DNA from: Deltaproteobacteria bacterium | GTDB lineage: Bacteria > SAR324 > JACQKK01 | Direction of reading: 5' to 3' | Length of the DNA: 5,634 nucleotides | Assembly: GCA_029879595.1 (NCBI GenBank) | Contig: JAOUPZ010000218.1 | Location: 1 to 5,634, forward strand | Part shown: positions 1 through 5,291 of the stretch, in pieces | Position numbering within the stretch: the first letter of the stretch is position 1 | Layout: each line of letters starts with the position of its first letter | The notes under the pieces: generated by a model | Seen by the model: the letters and a program-made list of their open reading frames with translations, nothing else | What the model was told of the DNA's origin: nothing | The model's database searches: none | Translations under genes and position numbers: made by a program

Positions 1-6
1 TCGCAT
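1..6 (-). CDS. infB: Probable start of infB (translation initiation factor IF-2), 5' end only
   Basis: Only ATG CGA (Met-Arg) is visible before the window ends, so the identity rests on context. The standard bacterial order is rimP-nusA-infB, and this ATG lies 3 bases after the nusA stop on the same strand. The nusA end carries GGGGTGAT just before it, which includes a GGTGAT match to the anti-Shine-Dalgarno end of 16S rRNA. IF-2 proteins from several deltaproteobacterial and clostridial groups begin with short forms such as M-R/K-V-Y-E-L-A, which fits a Met-Arg start. Nothing of the protein itself can be checked here. Confidence 0.4.
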
Positions 7-9
7 GAA

Positions 10-1014
10 TCACCCCGGCAGCTTGGAGGCCAGCCGGACGTTCTGTCCCTGCCGTCCAATGGCCAGTGAAAGCTGATCCGATTCCACCTCCACATCAATC
101 TCCTTTTCCTCCTCGTTGATCTTGATGCGGTTGAGCTCGGCCGGTGCCAGCGAATTGGCGATATAGGTGGGGAGATCCTCGGAAAAGTGGACTATGTCTA
201 TCTTCTCCCCGCGCAGTTCGGAAATGATGGACTGCACCCTGGAGCCGCGCAGGCCCACACAGGCTCCCACCGGATCCACATCGGGATCGTTGGAGCGCAC
301 CGAGATCTTGGCCCTGCGCCCCGGTTCCCGCGCCGCGCCCACAATTTCCACAATACCGTCGTAGATTTCCGGCACCTCGGCCTCGAAGAGCTTGGTCACG
401 AATTCCGGGTTGGCCCTCGAAATGACCAGCTGGGAAGGTTCACGGGGATCGTTCAGCACATCCATCAGAATCACCCGGATGTGATCCCCGCTGGAATACC
501 TTTCATGGGGAATCTGCTCGCGGCGGTACAGGATGGCCTCGGTCTGAAGAAAGGTCACGAAAGTGCGACCGCGCTCCGTGCGGCTGACCACGCCGTTGAG
601 CAGATCGCCTATGCGGTCCTTGAATTTTTCATAGATGGTTTCCCGCTCCGCCTCGCGGATTTTCTGGAAGATAAGCTGGCGCGCCGTCTGGGCGATAACC
701 CTGCTCAGCTCCTTGTTGTCGATTTCGTATTCGACCTCGTCGCCGGGCTCGGCCAGTGAGTCCAGCTTGCGGGCCTCCTGGATCGGGATCTGGTTTTCCG
801 GGTCATCCACCACCTCGGCCACCGTCTTGTAGCGAAACACCTCCAGCTCTCCGCTGTCCGTGTTCAGCCGGGCTTCGATATCCTCGAAATGCTTGTATTT
901 GCGCTTGGCCGCGGCGGTCACCGCCTCCTGGATCACCTCAACAAGCCTGTTCCGGTCAATGCCCTTGTCCCGGGCGATATCACCGATGGCTTCCAGGATA
1001 TTGTCTTTCACCAT
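10..1014 (-). CDS. nusA: Transcription termination/antitermination factor NusA, short form
   Basis: NusA binds RNA polymerase and nascent RNA and modulates pausing, termination and antitermination in the cytoplasm. The 334-residue product has the family's domains in order: an N-terminal RNAP-binding domain (about 1-130), an S1 domain (about 135-200, with GVVSRTERGRTFVTF and GDHIRVILMDV), KH1 (about 205-280, with DPVGACVGLRGSRVQ and its GLRG loop at 254-257) and KH2 (about 283-334, with AIGRQGQNVRLASKL and its GRQG loop at 320-323). It has no C-terminal acidic repeats like those of E. coli NusA (about 495 residues). It ends LASKLPG-stop, whereas relatives usually read LAS-x-L-x-GW and add the last KH2 strand. 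The TGA sits at that Trp position. The ATG start is preceded by AGGAAG about ten bases upstream. It lies downstream of rimP and upstream of a probable infB start. Identity is certain; only the C-terminal end is in question. Confidence 0.96.
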   Translation of the reverse strand: MVKDNILEAIGDIARDKGIDRNRLVEVIQEAVTAAAKRKYKHFEDIEARLNTDSGELEVFRYKTVAEVVDDPENQIPIQEARKLDSLAEPGDEVEYEIDNKELSRVIAQTARQLIFQKIREAERETIYEKFKDRIGDLLNGVVSRTERGRTFVTFLQTEAILYRREQIPHERYSSGDHIRVILMDVLNDPREPSQLVISRANPEFVTKLFEAEVPEIYDGIVEIVGAAREPGRRAKISVRSNDPDVDPVGACVGLRGSRVQSIISELRGEKIDIVHFSEDLPTYIANSLAPAELNRIKINEEEKEIDVEVESDQLSLAIGRQGQNVRLASKLPG

Positions 1015-1168
1015 GATAGTTTTTCTTCCTGTTTATTATATCCGTTCCCGGTTGCCGATAAGCCGGCCCGCGGTTCCGGGCGCCATGTGCCGGCGTGTCT
1101 TGCCTGATGCGCCATGCTGCGGCGCCAGCTTTTACGAAAAATCTTCCATCCCCTGCCCGAATCCGGGC
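1015..1168 (-). other. Structured rimP-nusA spacer
   Basis: This 154-base gap is long for two genes usually transcribed together. It holds no supportable ORF. It can fold: CTG(AT)GCGCC pairs with GGCGCCAG (1104-1113 with 1121-1128, 8 bp with a 2-base bulge), and two GCCGGC copies (1062-1067 and 1089-1094) can pair around a CCCG/CGGG stem (1067-1070 with 1077-1080). No hairpin is followed by a U tract in the minus orientation, so I do not call a terminator. The structures could be a processing or pausing element, but that is inference. Confidence 0.4.
1035..1040 (-). promoter_or_regulatory. Possible internal -10 box ahead of nusA
   Basis: The minus strand reads TATAAT here, a perfect sigma-70 -10 hexamer, about 21 bases upstream of the nusA start codon. 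No good -35 is found 16-18 bases upstream (CTTATC, GCTTAT or GGCTTA), and the implied transcript would start only about 13-14 bases before ATG. A chance AT-rich match next to the ribosome binding site is about as likely as a real internal promoter. Confidence 0.2.
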
Positions 1169-1699
1169 TCAACCGATATCAGGGTCCAGTCTGGCGGAAC
1201 GTATCCCGTCCAGCGGTATTTCCAGCCGCTCTCCCGGCCTGTCCAGCGGTTCCAGGGACACAGACTGCTCCTGGACAACCAGAATAACACCCCTGATGCT
1301 CCGGGATTTCATCTCCGGCAGGCAATCCGGCACCAGGTTAATCAGCGCGGTCAGGCCAGTGGACTGCTCGAAGTGCCTTCTTTCCTTAAGTGCCCTGAAC
1401 ACCCCCGGGGAGGTAACTTCCAGTGAATAGGACTGGGGGATAATATCCTCCACGTCCAGCATCCTGTTGGCCAGTTCGCTTACCCTGGAACAGTCGTCCA
1501 GCGTAACCCCGTTCTCCGGGCCGGTTGTGCCCCGGTCGATGACCAGCCGCAGCACCCAGCGGCCCTCCTTCCTGAACTGGACTTCCAGCAGTCTCAGCCC
1601 CATGGCGGAAACCTGGCCGGCGAGCATCCGCTCCAGCTTTTCAGTTATGGCATCGCTGCTTTCTGTATGGGCATCGTCCTGCCCTGTTGCTTGCACCAC
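1169..1699 (-). CDS. rimP: Ribosome maturation factor RimP
   Basis: RimP (formerly YhbC/DUF150) assists maturation of the 30S ribosomal subunit. The product carries the family landmarks: an N-terminal helix then AMGLRLLEVQFRKEG-RWVLRLVIDR, the motif VTLDDCSRVSE (about residues 65-75), LDVEDIIPQSYSLEVTSPG (motif LEVTSPG at about 93-99, usually LEVSSPG) and a C-terminal Sm-like barrel ending IRSARLDPDIG-stop, close to the usual 'KARLVP' ending. I place the start at GTG 1699, not at an earlier in-frame ATG at 1876, because the Arg-rich stretch before it does not resemble RimP and because AAGGTG lies 4-6 bases upstream of the GTG. GTG 1696 is an equal alternative, and ATG 1627 would cut into the first conserved helix. 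This gives 176 residues, slightly longer than typical (about 150-160). It ends 154 bases before nusA. Its TGA at a natural family end shows that TGA works as a stop codon in this genome. Confidence 0.92.
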   Translation of the reverse strand: MVQATGQDDAHTESSDAITEKLERMLAGQVSAMGLRLLEVQFRKEGRWVLRLVIDRGTTGPENGVTLDDCSRVSELANRMLDVEDIIPQSYSLEVTSPGVFRALKERRHFEQSTGLTALINLVPDCLPEMKSRSIRGVILVVQEQSVSLEPLDRPGERLEIPLDGIRSARLDPDIG

Positions 1700-1752
1700 T
1701 TTGCACCTTGCCAGAAGTCCTCGGGGCGGGCCCTGCAGTTGCCTCGCCTGCC

Positions 1753-1800
1753 GCAATCCCCACCGGGCACGCTGCCGGACTTGCCGCCGGACACACTGCC
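1753..1800. repeat. Two adjacent imperfect 24-base repeats
   Basis: On the minus strand, units at 1800-1777 and 1776-1753 align at 17 of 24 bases. Their first 17 bases match the pattern GGCAGYGTGYCCGGYGG. The repeats lie in the leader between the putative rimP promoter and rimP. One minus-strand frame would read them as GSVSGGKS and GSVPGGDC, but that frame has no credible start. This may be a relic of slippage in GC-rich sequence. Confidence 0.4.
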
Positions 1801-2123
1801 GCGCTGGCCGGCGGAACCGCCCGCATCGTCTGTACCCATGGCTGTTCGGCCGGGGGCAGCGCGAAAAATCGGGCACGCTGCCGAAAGGGTGGAAACAGAC
1901 CGGATGTCGGGAGCGGGCCTGGCCTCATCCTCCTGGTTTCCGGCCTCGCCTATCGGTGCCACGGGAGCTAAACCACTTAGTCTTCCCTGGCGGTTGCGGC
2001 GGCAACTGTCCTGCCCGAGCAACCCGATACGGCTGATGCGGGGATTAACCCCTGAAAAGCTTATGATAACGACTGAAAAAAACAATCGCAACCCGGAAAG
2101 AGTATGCAGGGCCCCCCGGATAT

Positions 2124-2152
2124 ATTATCGTCGTTACCGGCCACTGGTTAAA
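2124..2152 (-). promoter_or_regulatory. Candidate sigma-70 promoter for the rimP-nusA-infB operon
   Basis: Minus strand: TTTAAC (2152-2147), a 17-base spacer, then GATAAT (2129-2124). The -10 matches consensus at 5 of 6 positions and the -35 at only 3 of 6, but the spacing is ideal and the site lies in the most AT-rich part of the spacer. Transcription would start near 2117 and give a leader of roughly 420 bases before rimP, which is long, so a promoter nearer the gene may have been missed. Confidence 0.35.
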
Positions 2153-2273
2153 GTTTATTACGAACCTGCCGACAATACAAACATGCCGCCTCAAAGCAGG
2201 CCCGGGAGCGTGGTGCGGAGAAGACGCGCCAGCGGCCCGGGGCTCCAGGAGGCTGTACAGATGAGCGGCGCCT

Positions 2274-2386
2274 GCCCTCGTCCTGGCCTGTAAAGACCAG
2301 GGGGGCATGGCGCGGACACAACCATTTGCAGGGCCCGGTGGGCCCCGCGGGTTGTGTGCCGGGGCCGACTGGATGAACCAGCGGCC
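2274..2386. other. Series of three strong hairpins upstream of the sigma-54 promoter
   Basis: Three inverted repeats follow one another. First, GCCC/CCTGG pairs with CCAGG/GGGC (2274-2286 with 2297-2306, loop CCTGTAAAGA). Second, ACACAACC (2316-2323) pairs with GGTTGTGT (2350-2357), with an inner perfect GGGCCC-GGT-GGGCCC stem (2331-2345). Third, GGCCG-A-CTGG (2363-2372) pairs with CCAG-CGGCC (2378-2386) around the loop ATGAA, 9 bp with one bulged A. Either a structured RNA or DNA sites for a regulator could explain them. They lie 54-166 bases upstream of the -24 element, which is the usual distance for sigma-54 enhancer sites. The strand is undetermined. Confidence 0.5.
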
Positions 2387-2437
2387 TTTGATGCGCTTGT
2401 CCGCGGAGAATATGCCGAGGGTGTACTGGTGCGCCCT

Positions 2438-2454
2438 TTGGCAGCGTTATTGCT
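2438..2454 (+). promoter_or_regulatory. Candidate sigma-54 (RpoN) -24/-12 promoter for the outer-membrane gene
   Basis: The sequence TTGGCAGCGTTATTGCT has GG (2440-2441) and GC (2452-2453) separated by exactly 10 bases, the diagnostic sigma-54 arrangement. It matches TGGCA and TTGCT of the consensus TGGCACG-N4-TTGCW. Transcription would start about 12 bases after the GC, near 2465, giving a 5' leader of about 111 bases. No sigma-70 -10/-35 pair with proper spacing overlaps it. Such promoters need an AAA+ activator bound upstream, and the preceding hairpins are possible binding sites. Confidence 0.5.
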
Positions 2455-2472
2455 ATTAATGGCAATCAGGTG

Positions 2473-2505
2473 CCCGCACATCGCCGGGGGGCGGAATCAC
2501 GCGGG
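2473..2505 (+). other. Hairpin in the 5' leader of the outer-membrane gene
   Basis: CCCGC (2473-2477) pairs with GCGGG (2501-2505), and within it CGCC (2482-2485) pairs with GGCG (2490-2493). If transcription starts near 2465, this two-tier stem stands at the very 5' end of the mRNA, where such structures often protect against decay. It is not followed by a U tract, so it is not an intrinsic terminator. Confidence 0.35.
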
Positions 2506-2575
2506 ATAATACGCCTGAGACATGAATGAACGGAATGTACTGTTATCTTGGTACCAAAACAAACCGGGTGAAAAA

Positions 2576-3217
2576 ATGTCTTTCAAGAAACTTCTGACTG
2601 TTCTGATATGCCTTGCGGCCCTTTCTGGGACGGCACAGGCGCAGGACGCCTATCCGACGATAAAGTTCGGGCTTAATTTTTCTTCCATGTCGAACACCAC
2701 CTACCTGCACGAGCACACCTCGGGCAATATCAAGATTTCCGAGCCCATGGTAGGCACGGAGTTGATGTTCGAATACCTCGTATTTGAACATGTGGGATTC
2801 GATATCGACTACACCATATCCCCATACGAGAGGAACTACGCGCTGGAAGTGGGCGGCACCAACGTGGCCACCAACGCCAAGGAATCGGCCAGCTACTTCG
2901 CCTATGGGGTGAACCTGTATTTCGACAAGGCCTATCGCAAGGGCCTGACGTTCTGGACAGGGGTATCCACCGGGGTGCTCAACGTATCCCATGAGTTCGA
3001 GGGCGGGGAACTTGATGGCAAAAACTCCTCCGACTCGATGAACCTGCAGATATACAGGCTGGGCTTCGACTGGGTCACCACCCTGGCCGGGATGCGCTTC
3101 CGCTATCAGTATCAGGTTGGCGAGGCCACCAATACCAAGGGCCTGGTGAACCTGGAACGCCAGCAGATGGATTACACGGGAAGCACCTACTCGGTGGGAG
3201 TGTACATGTTCTTCTAG
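2576..3217 (+). CDS. Outer-membrane beta-barrel protein, function unknown
   Basis: This 213-residue protein begins with a clear Sec signal peptide: MSFKK, then a hydrophobic core LLTVLICLAALSG, with a likely cleavage after AQA (residue 22) before QDAYP. The Cys at residue 12 is not in a lipobox (preceding Ile), so a lipoprotein is unlikely. The mature part is made of alternating polar and hydrophobic segments typical of transmembrane strands (for example LMFEYLVFEHVGFDIDYTI, YFAYGVNLYF, MRFRYQYQVG). It ends YSVGVYMFF, with the terminal Phe recognised by the BAM insertion machinery. Size and pattern suggest an eight-stranded barrel of the OmpW/OmpA-like porin-fold class; the specific role cannot be assigned. 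ATG 2576 is chosen over the in-frame ATG at 2522 because GGGTGA lies 5 bases upstream and the signal peptide starts there. A sigma-54-type promoter precedes it and a short terminator follows. Confidence 0.85.
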   Translation: MSFKKLLTVLICLAALSGTAQAQDAYPTIKFGLNFSSMSNTTYLHEHTSGNIKISEPMVGTELMFEYLVFEHVGFDIDYTISPYERNYALEVGGTNVATNAKESASYFAYGVNLYFDKAYRKGLTFWTGVSTGVLNVSHEFEGGELDGKNSSDSMNLQIYRLGFDWVTTLAGMRFRYQYQVGEATNTKGLVNLERQQMDYTGSTYSVGVYMFF

Positions 3218-3235
3218 GCCGCTCCGGCCGGTTTT
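3217..3235 (+). terminator. Short GC-rich terminator after the outer-membrane gene
   Basis: GGCCG (3217-3221) pairs with CGGCC (3225-3229) around the loop CTC, followed by GGTTTT. The stem begins at the last base of the TAG stop codon. The stem is all G-C but only 5 bp and the T tract is only 4 bases, so termination may be partial. Confidence 0.4.
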
Positions 3236-3402
3236 CCCCCGCCGCGCCAGCCCCCGGCACCGCAGCGGACCCCACAGATTCACACCCGGTTCTTGCCGGC
3301 ATTTGACTTTTCAGGAGGTCTTCCCCTCCAATAAAAGACGGATGCCGGTTATTTCCTTTGACCCCGCCTTGTGTTTTTGCCACCATTTTGTGGATATACG
3401 TC

Positions 3403-3430
3403 CGCCGGATATGACCTGGTATCTCCGGCG
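3403..3430 (+). promoter_or_regulatory. Leader hairpin directly before the metG terminator
   Basis: CGCCGGA (3403-3409) and TCCGGCG (3424-3430) form a perfect 7-bp stem around a 14-base loop. It stops three bases before the terminator stem, so the two are adjacent and could stack. CGCG at 3429-3432 could instead pair with CGCG at 3441-3444, which would break both hairpins. Whether this matters for regulation is inference. Confidence 0.4.
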
Positions 3431-3433
3431 CGC

Positions 3434-3461
3434 ACAGGCCCGCGAAGGGCTTGTTTTTTTT
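3434..3461 (+). terminator. Intrinsic terminator in the metG leader
   Basis: ACAGGCCC (3434-3441) pairs with GGGCTTGT (3447-3454) around the loop GCGAA, 8 bp including one G-U pair, and is followed directly by seven more T (3455-3461). This is a textbook rho-independent terminator. Its T tract ends 33 bases before the metG ATG, too close for a separate promoter to fit between. It may finish transcripts from the outer-membrane gene, act as a regulated attenuator of metG, or both. I found no T-box AGGGTGG element and no SAM riboswitch core upstream. Confidence 0.75.
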
Positions 3462-3494
3462 AACCCCGCAGAAAACCACCGGAAAAGATCATCA

Positions 3495-5291
3495 ATGGTT
3501 CAGAACATTCTCGTCAGCGTTGCCTGGCCTTATGCCAACGGTCCGCGGCACATCGGCCATGTGGCCGGCTTTGGAGTGCCCAGCGACATTTTCGCACGCT
3601 ACCACCGGCTGGCCGGCAACCGCGTGTTGATGGTCAGCGGAACCGATGAGCACGGCACACCCATAACCGTGCAGGCAGACAAGGAAGGGGTGACCCCCAA
3701 GACCCTGGTGGACAGGTACAACGGCATCATCACCGAGGACCTCATGAAGCTGGGGCTGAGCTATGATCTGTTCACCCGCACCACCACACTCAATCATTCG
3801 GTCATCACACAGGACCTGTTCAAGACCCTGTTTGAAAAGGGCTATATCATCAAGAAATACATGATGGGAGCCTTCAGCGCCCGCACGGGACACACCCTGC
3901 CGGACCGCTTTTTGGAAGGGACCTGCCCGCACTGCGCGTTTGAGGAGGCCCGGGGCGACCAGTGCGACAACTGCGGCAAGCAGCTGGACCCGGAGGAACT
4001 GATCAACCCCCGCTCCAAGGTGGATGGGGAGCCCCCGGTGTTCCGCGAGAGCGAGCATTTCTTCCTGGATCTGTCGGCCTTTGTGGACCCCTTGCGGCGG
4101 TGGATAAACGACCAGGAACACTGGCGCAGCAATGTGCGCCGGTTTTCCCTGAACCTGCTGGAAGACCTGCAGCCCCGGGCCATTACCAGGGACCTGGAGT
4201 GGGGAATCACCATTCCCCTGCCGGAATATGAGGACCGCAGCGACAAGAAGATCTATGTATGGTTCGACGCGGTGACCGGGTACCTGTCGGCCTCGGTGGA
4301 GTGGGCCGACTATGTGGGACAGCCCGATGCCTGGCGCGAGTGGTGGCAGAATCCGGAGGCCCGGCACTATTACTTCATGGGCAAGGACAATATCGTATTC
4401 CACTCGGTGATCTGGCCCAGTATGCTGATCGGCTATGGCAACGGCCTGCCCGGCTCGCTGGGCACCGGCGAGGGCGAGCCTTTGGGAATACCCTTCGATG
4501 TGGTATCCAGCGAGTTCCTGACCATGGAGGGCCGCAAGTTTTCCTCCAGCCGGGGCGTGGTCATTTATGTGAAGGATTTCCTGGATCGGTACGACCCGGA
4601 CGCCCTCAGGTTCTATCTCACCATTGCCGGTCCGGAATCCCAGGACACCGATTTCACCTGGGCCGAGTTCGTCAGGCGCAACAACGATGAGCTGGTGGCC
4701 ACCTGGGGTAACCTGGTCAACCGGGTGATGAGCATGACCAACAAGGCCTTCGGCAAGGTGCCCCCCAACGACAAACTCCAGCCCGCCGACCGTGAGACCA
4801 TCGAGAAGGTGGAACTGGCCTTTGGGAGCATCGGAGACCTGATCGAAAAATGCAGCTTCAAGGCCGCCCTGGCCGAGTGCCTTCTTACCGCGGATCTGGT
4901 GAACAGGTATCTCAATGACACCGAACCCTGGCAGCTGGTAAAGACCGACATGGAGCGGGCGGGAGCCGTCCTGTACACGGCGCTGCAATGCATTGACAAC
5001 CTCAAGGTGCTGCTGGCTCCGTTCCTGCCTTTCTCCTGCCAGCGGCTGCACCAGATGCTGGGCTATCAGGGAAGCCTTTCGGGGGAATTACGGTTCGACG
5101 AGCACCAGGAAAAAAACGGGGACTCCCACCGGGTGCTGACGGGCGATTACCATAAGCGGGTGGGAACATGGCGGCCCACCGCCCTGCCTCCGGGGCAGGC
5201 TCTCCAGGATCCGCAGCCCCTTTTCAAGAAGCTTGATGATTCGGTGGTGACCGAGGAACTGGCCCGCATGGAAACCAGGGTAGCCGAATAG
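3495..5291 (+). CDS. metG: Methionyl-tRNA synthetase
   Basis: This class I aminoacyl-tRNA synthetase charges tRNA-Met (initiator and elongator) with methionine using ATP. The 598-residue product has the HIGH motif (19-22, in NGPRHIGH), the methionine-pocket region VSGTDEHGTP, a zinc knuckle with Cys 144, 147, 157 and 160 (CPHC then CDNC) and a KMSKS-type loop reading KFSSS (348-352). It also has DALRFYL and a helical anticodon-binding domain with NRYLNDTEPW. It lacks the C-terminal tRNA-binding (Trbp111-like) domain found in E. coli MetG. Strings such as VAWPYANGPRHIGH, TLPDRFLEGTCP, LEDLQPRAITRDLEWG, SSEFLTMEGRKFSSSR and DTDFTWAEFVRRNNDELV closely match the actinobacterial form as I recall it. 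The frame is open upstream to 3303, but family alignment places the start at ATG 3495 (MVQNILVSVAWPYANGP), with a modest GGAAAAG upstream. It ends with TAG. Confidence 0.97.
   Translation: MVQNILVSVAWPYANGPRHIGHVAGFGVPSDIFARYHRLAGNRVLMVSGTDEHGTPITVQADKEGVTPKTLVDRYNGIITEDLMKLGLSYDLFTRTTTLNHSVITQDLFKTLFEKGYIIKKYMMGAFSARTGHTLPDRFLEGTCPHCAFEEARGDQCDNCGKQLDPEELINPRSKVDGEPPVFRESEHFFLDLSAFVDPLRRWINDQEHWRSNVRRFSLNLLEDLQPRAITRDLEWGITIPLPEYEDRSDKKIYVWFDAVTGYLSASVEWADYVGQPDAWREWWQNPEARHYYFMGKDNIVFHSVIWPSMLIGYGNGLPGSLGTGEGEPLGIPFDVVSSEFLTMEGRKFSSSRGVVIYVKDFLDRYDPDALRFYLTIAGPESQDTDFTWAEFVRRNNDELVATWGNLVNRVMSMTNKAFGKVPPNDKLQPADRETIEKVELAFGSIGDLIEKCSFKAALAECLLTADLVNRYLNDTEPWQLVKTDMERAGAVLYTALQCIDNLKVLLAPFLPFSCQRLHQMLGYQGSLSGELRFDEHQEKNGDSHRVLTGDYHKRVGTWRPTALPPGQALQDPQPLFKKLDDSVVTEELARMETRVAE

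Larger units (their letters stand above)
1700..2575. other. Long noncoding region between divergent rimP and the outer-membrane gene
   Basis: About 876 bases hold no gene I can support. Open frames on both strands are rich in Arg, Pro, Gly and Ala, lack ribosome binding sites and resemble no family. I found no tRNA in the place where some bacteria carry tRNA-fMet upstream of rimP. The part nearer rimP is GC-rich and contains an imperfect tandem repeat. The middle (about 2040-2190) is more AT-rich and carries a possible minus-strand promoter. The part nearer the outer-membrane gene contains a hairpin series and a sigma-54-type promoter. Confidence 0.6.

Noticed and set aside
1700..1876. N-terminal extension of RimP to ATG 1876
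   Set aside because: The extra 59 residues are Arg-rich and unlike RimP, whereas GTG 1699 has a good ribosome binding site and gives near-normal length.
1645..2091. 148-residue minus-strand frame containing GSVSGGKS-GSVPGGDC repeats
   Set aside because: It starts at a TTG without a ribosome binding site, runs into the rimP start region in another frame, has Arg/Gly/Pro-rich composition typical of GC-rich noncoding DNA, and matches no family.
2361..2390. Similarity of GGGGCCGACTGG to a tmRNA 5' end
   Set aside because: No matching acceptor arm, tag-coding frame or CCA 3' end is present. The sequence is better explained as a self-contained hairpin.
2505..2510. GATAAT as a sigma-70 -10 box for the outer-membrane gene
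   Set aside because: The region 16-18 bases upstream is CGCCGG-like with no -35 element.
2522..2575. Upstream ATG 2522 for the outer-membrane protein
   Set aside because: It would put 18 polar residues before the signal peptide and lacks a ribosome binding site.
3313..3318. Perfect AGGAGG Shine-Dalgarno-like motif upstream of metG
   Set aside because: The next ATG is 23 bases away, and no ATG, GTG or TTG lies at a working distance.
3371..3463. 30-codon frame (GTG start, TAA at the end of the T tract) as a metG leader peptide
   Set aside because: It has no ribosome binding site and no run of Met codons, and it ends at the T tract by chance of the TTT-TAA sequence.
3303..3494. In-frame 64-residue N-terminal extension of MetG, with possible starts at TTG 3303, ATG 3342 and ATG 3411
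   Set aside because: The extension has no family resemblance and contains the intrinsic terminator hairpin. MetG homologues start right before the V-A-W-P-Y-A-N-G-P segment, which fits ATG 3495.
3492..5051. 519-residue minus-strand open frame opposite metG
   Set aside because: It is an antisense shadow of the GC-rich metG coding frame, which has unambiguous catalytic motifs.
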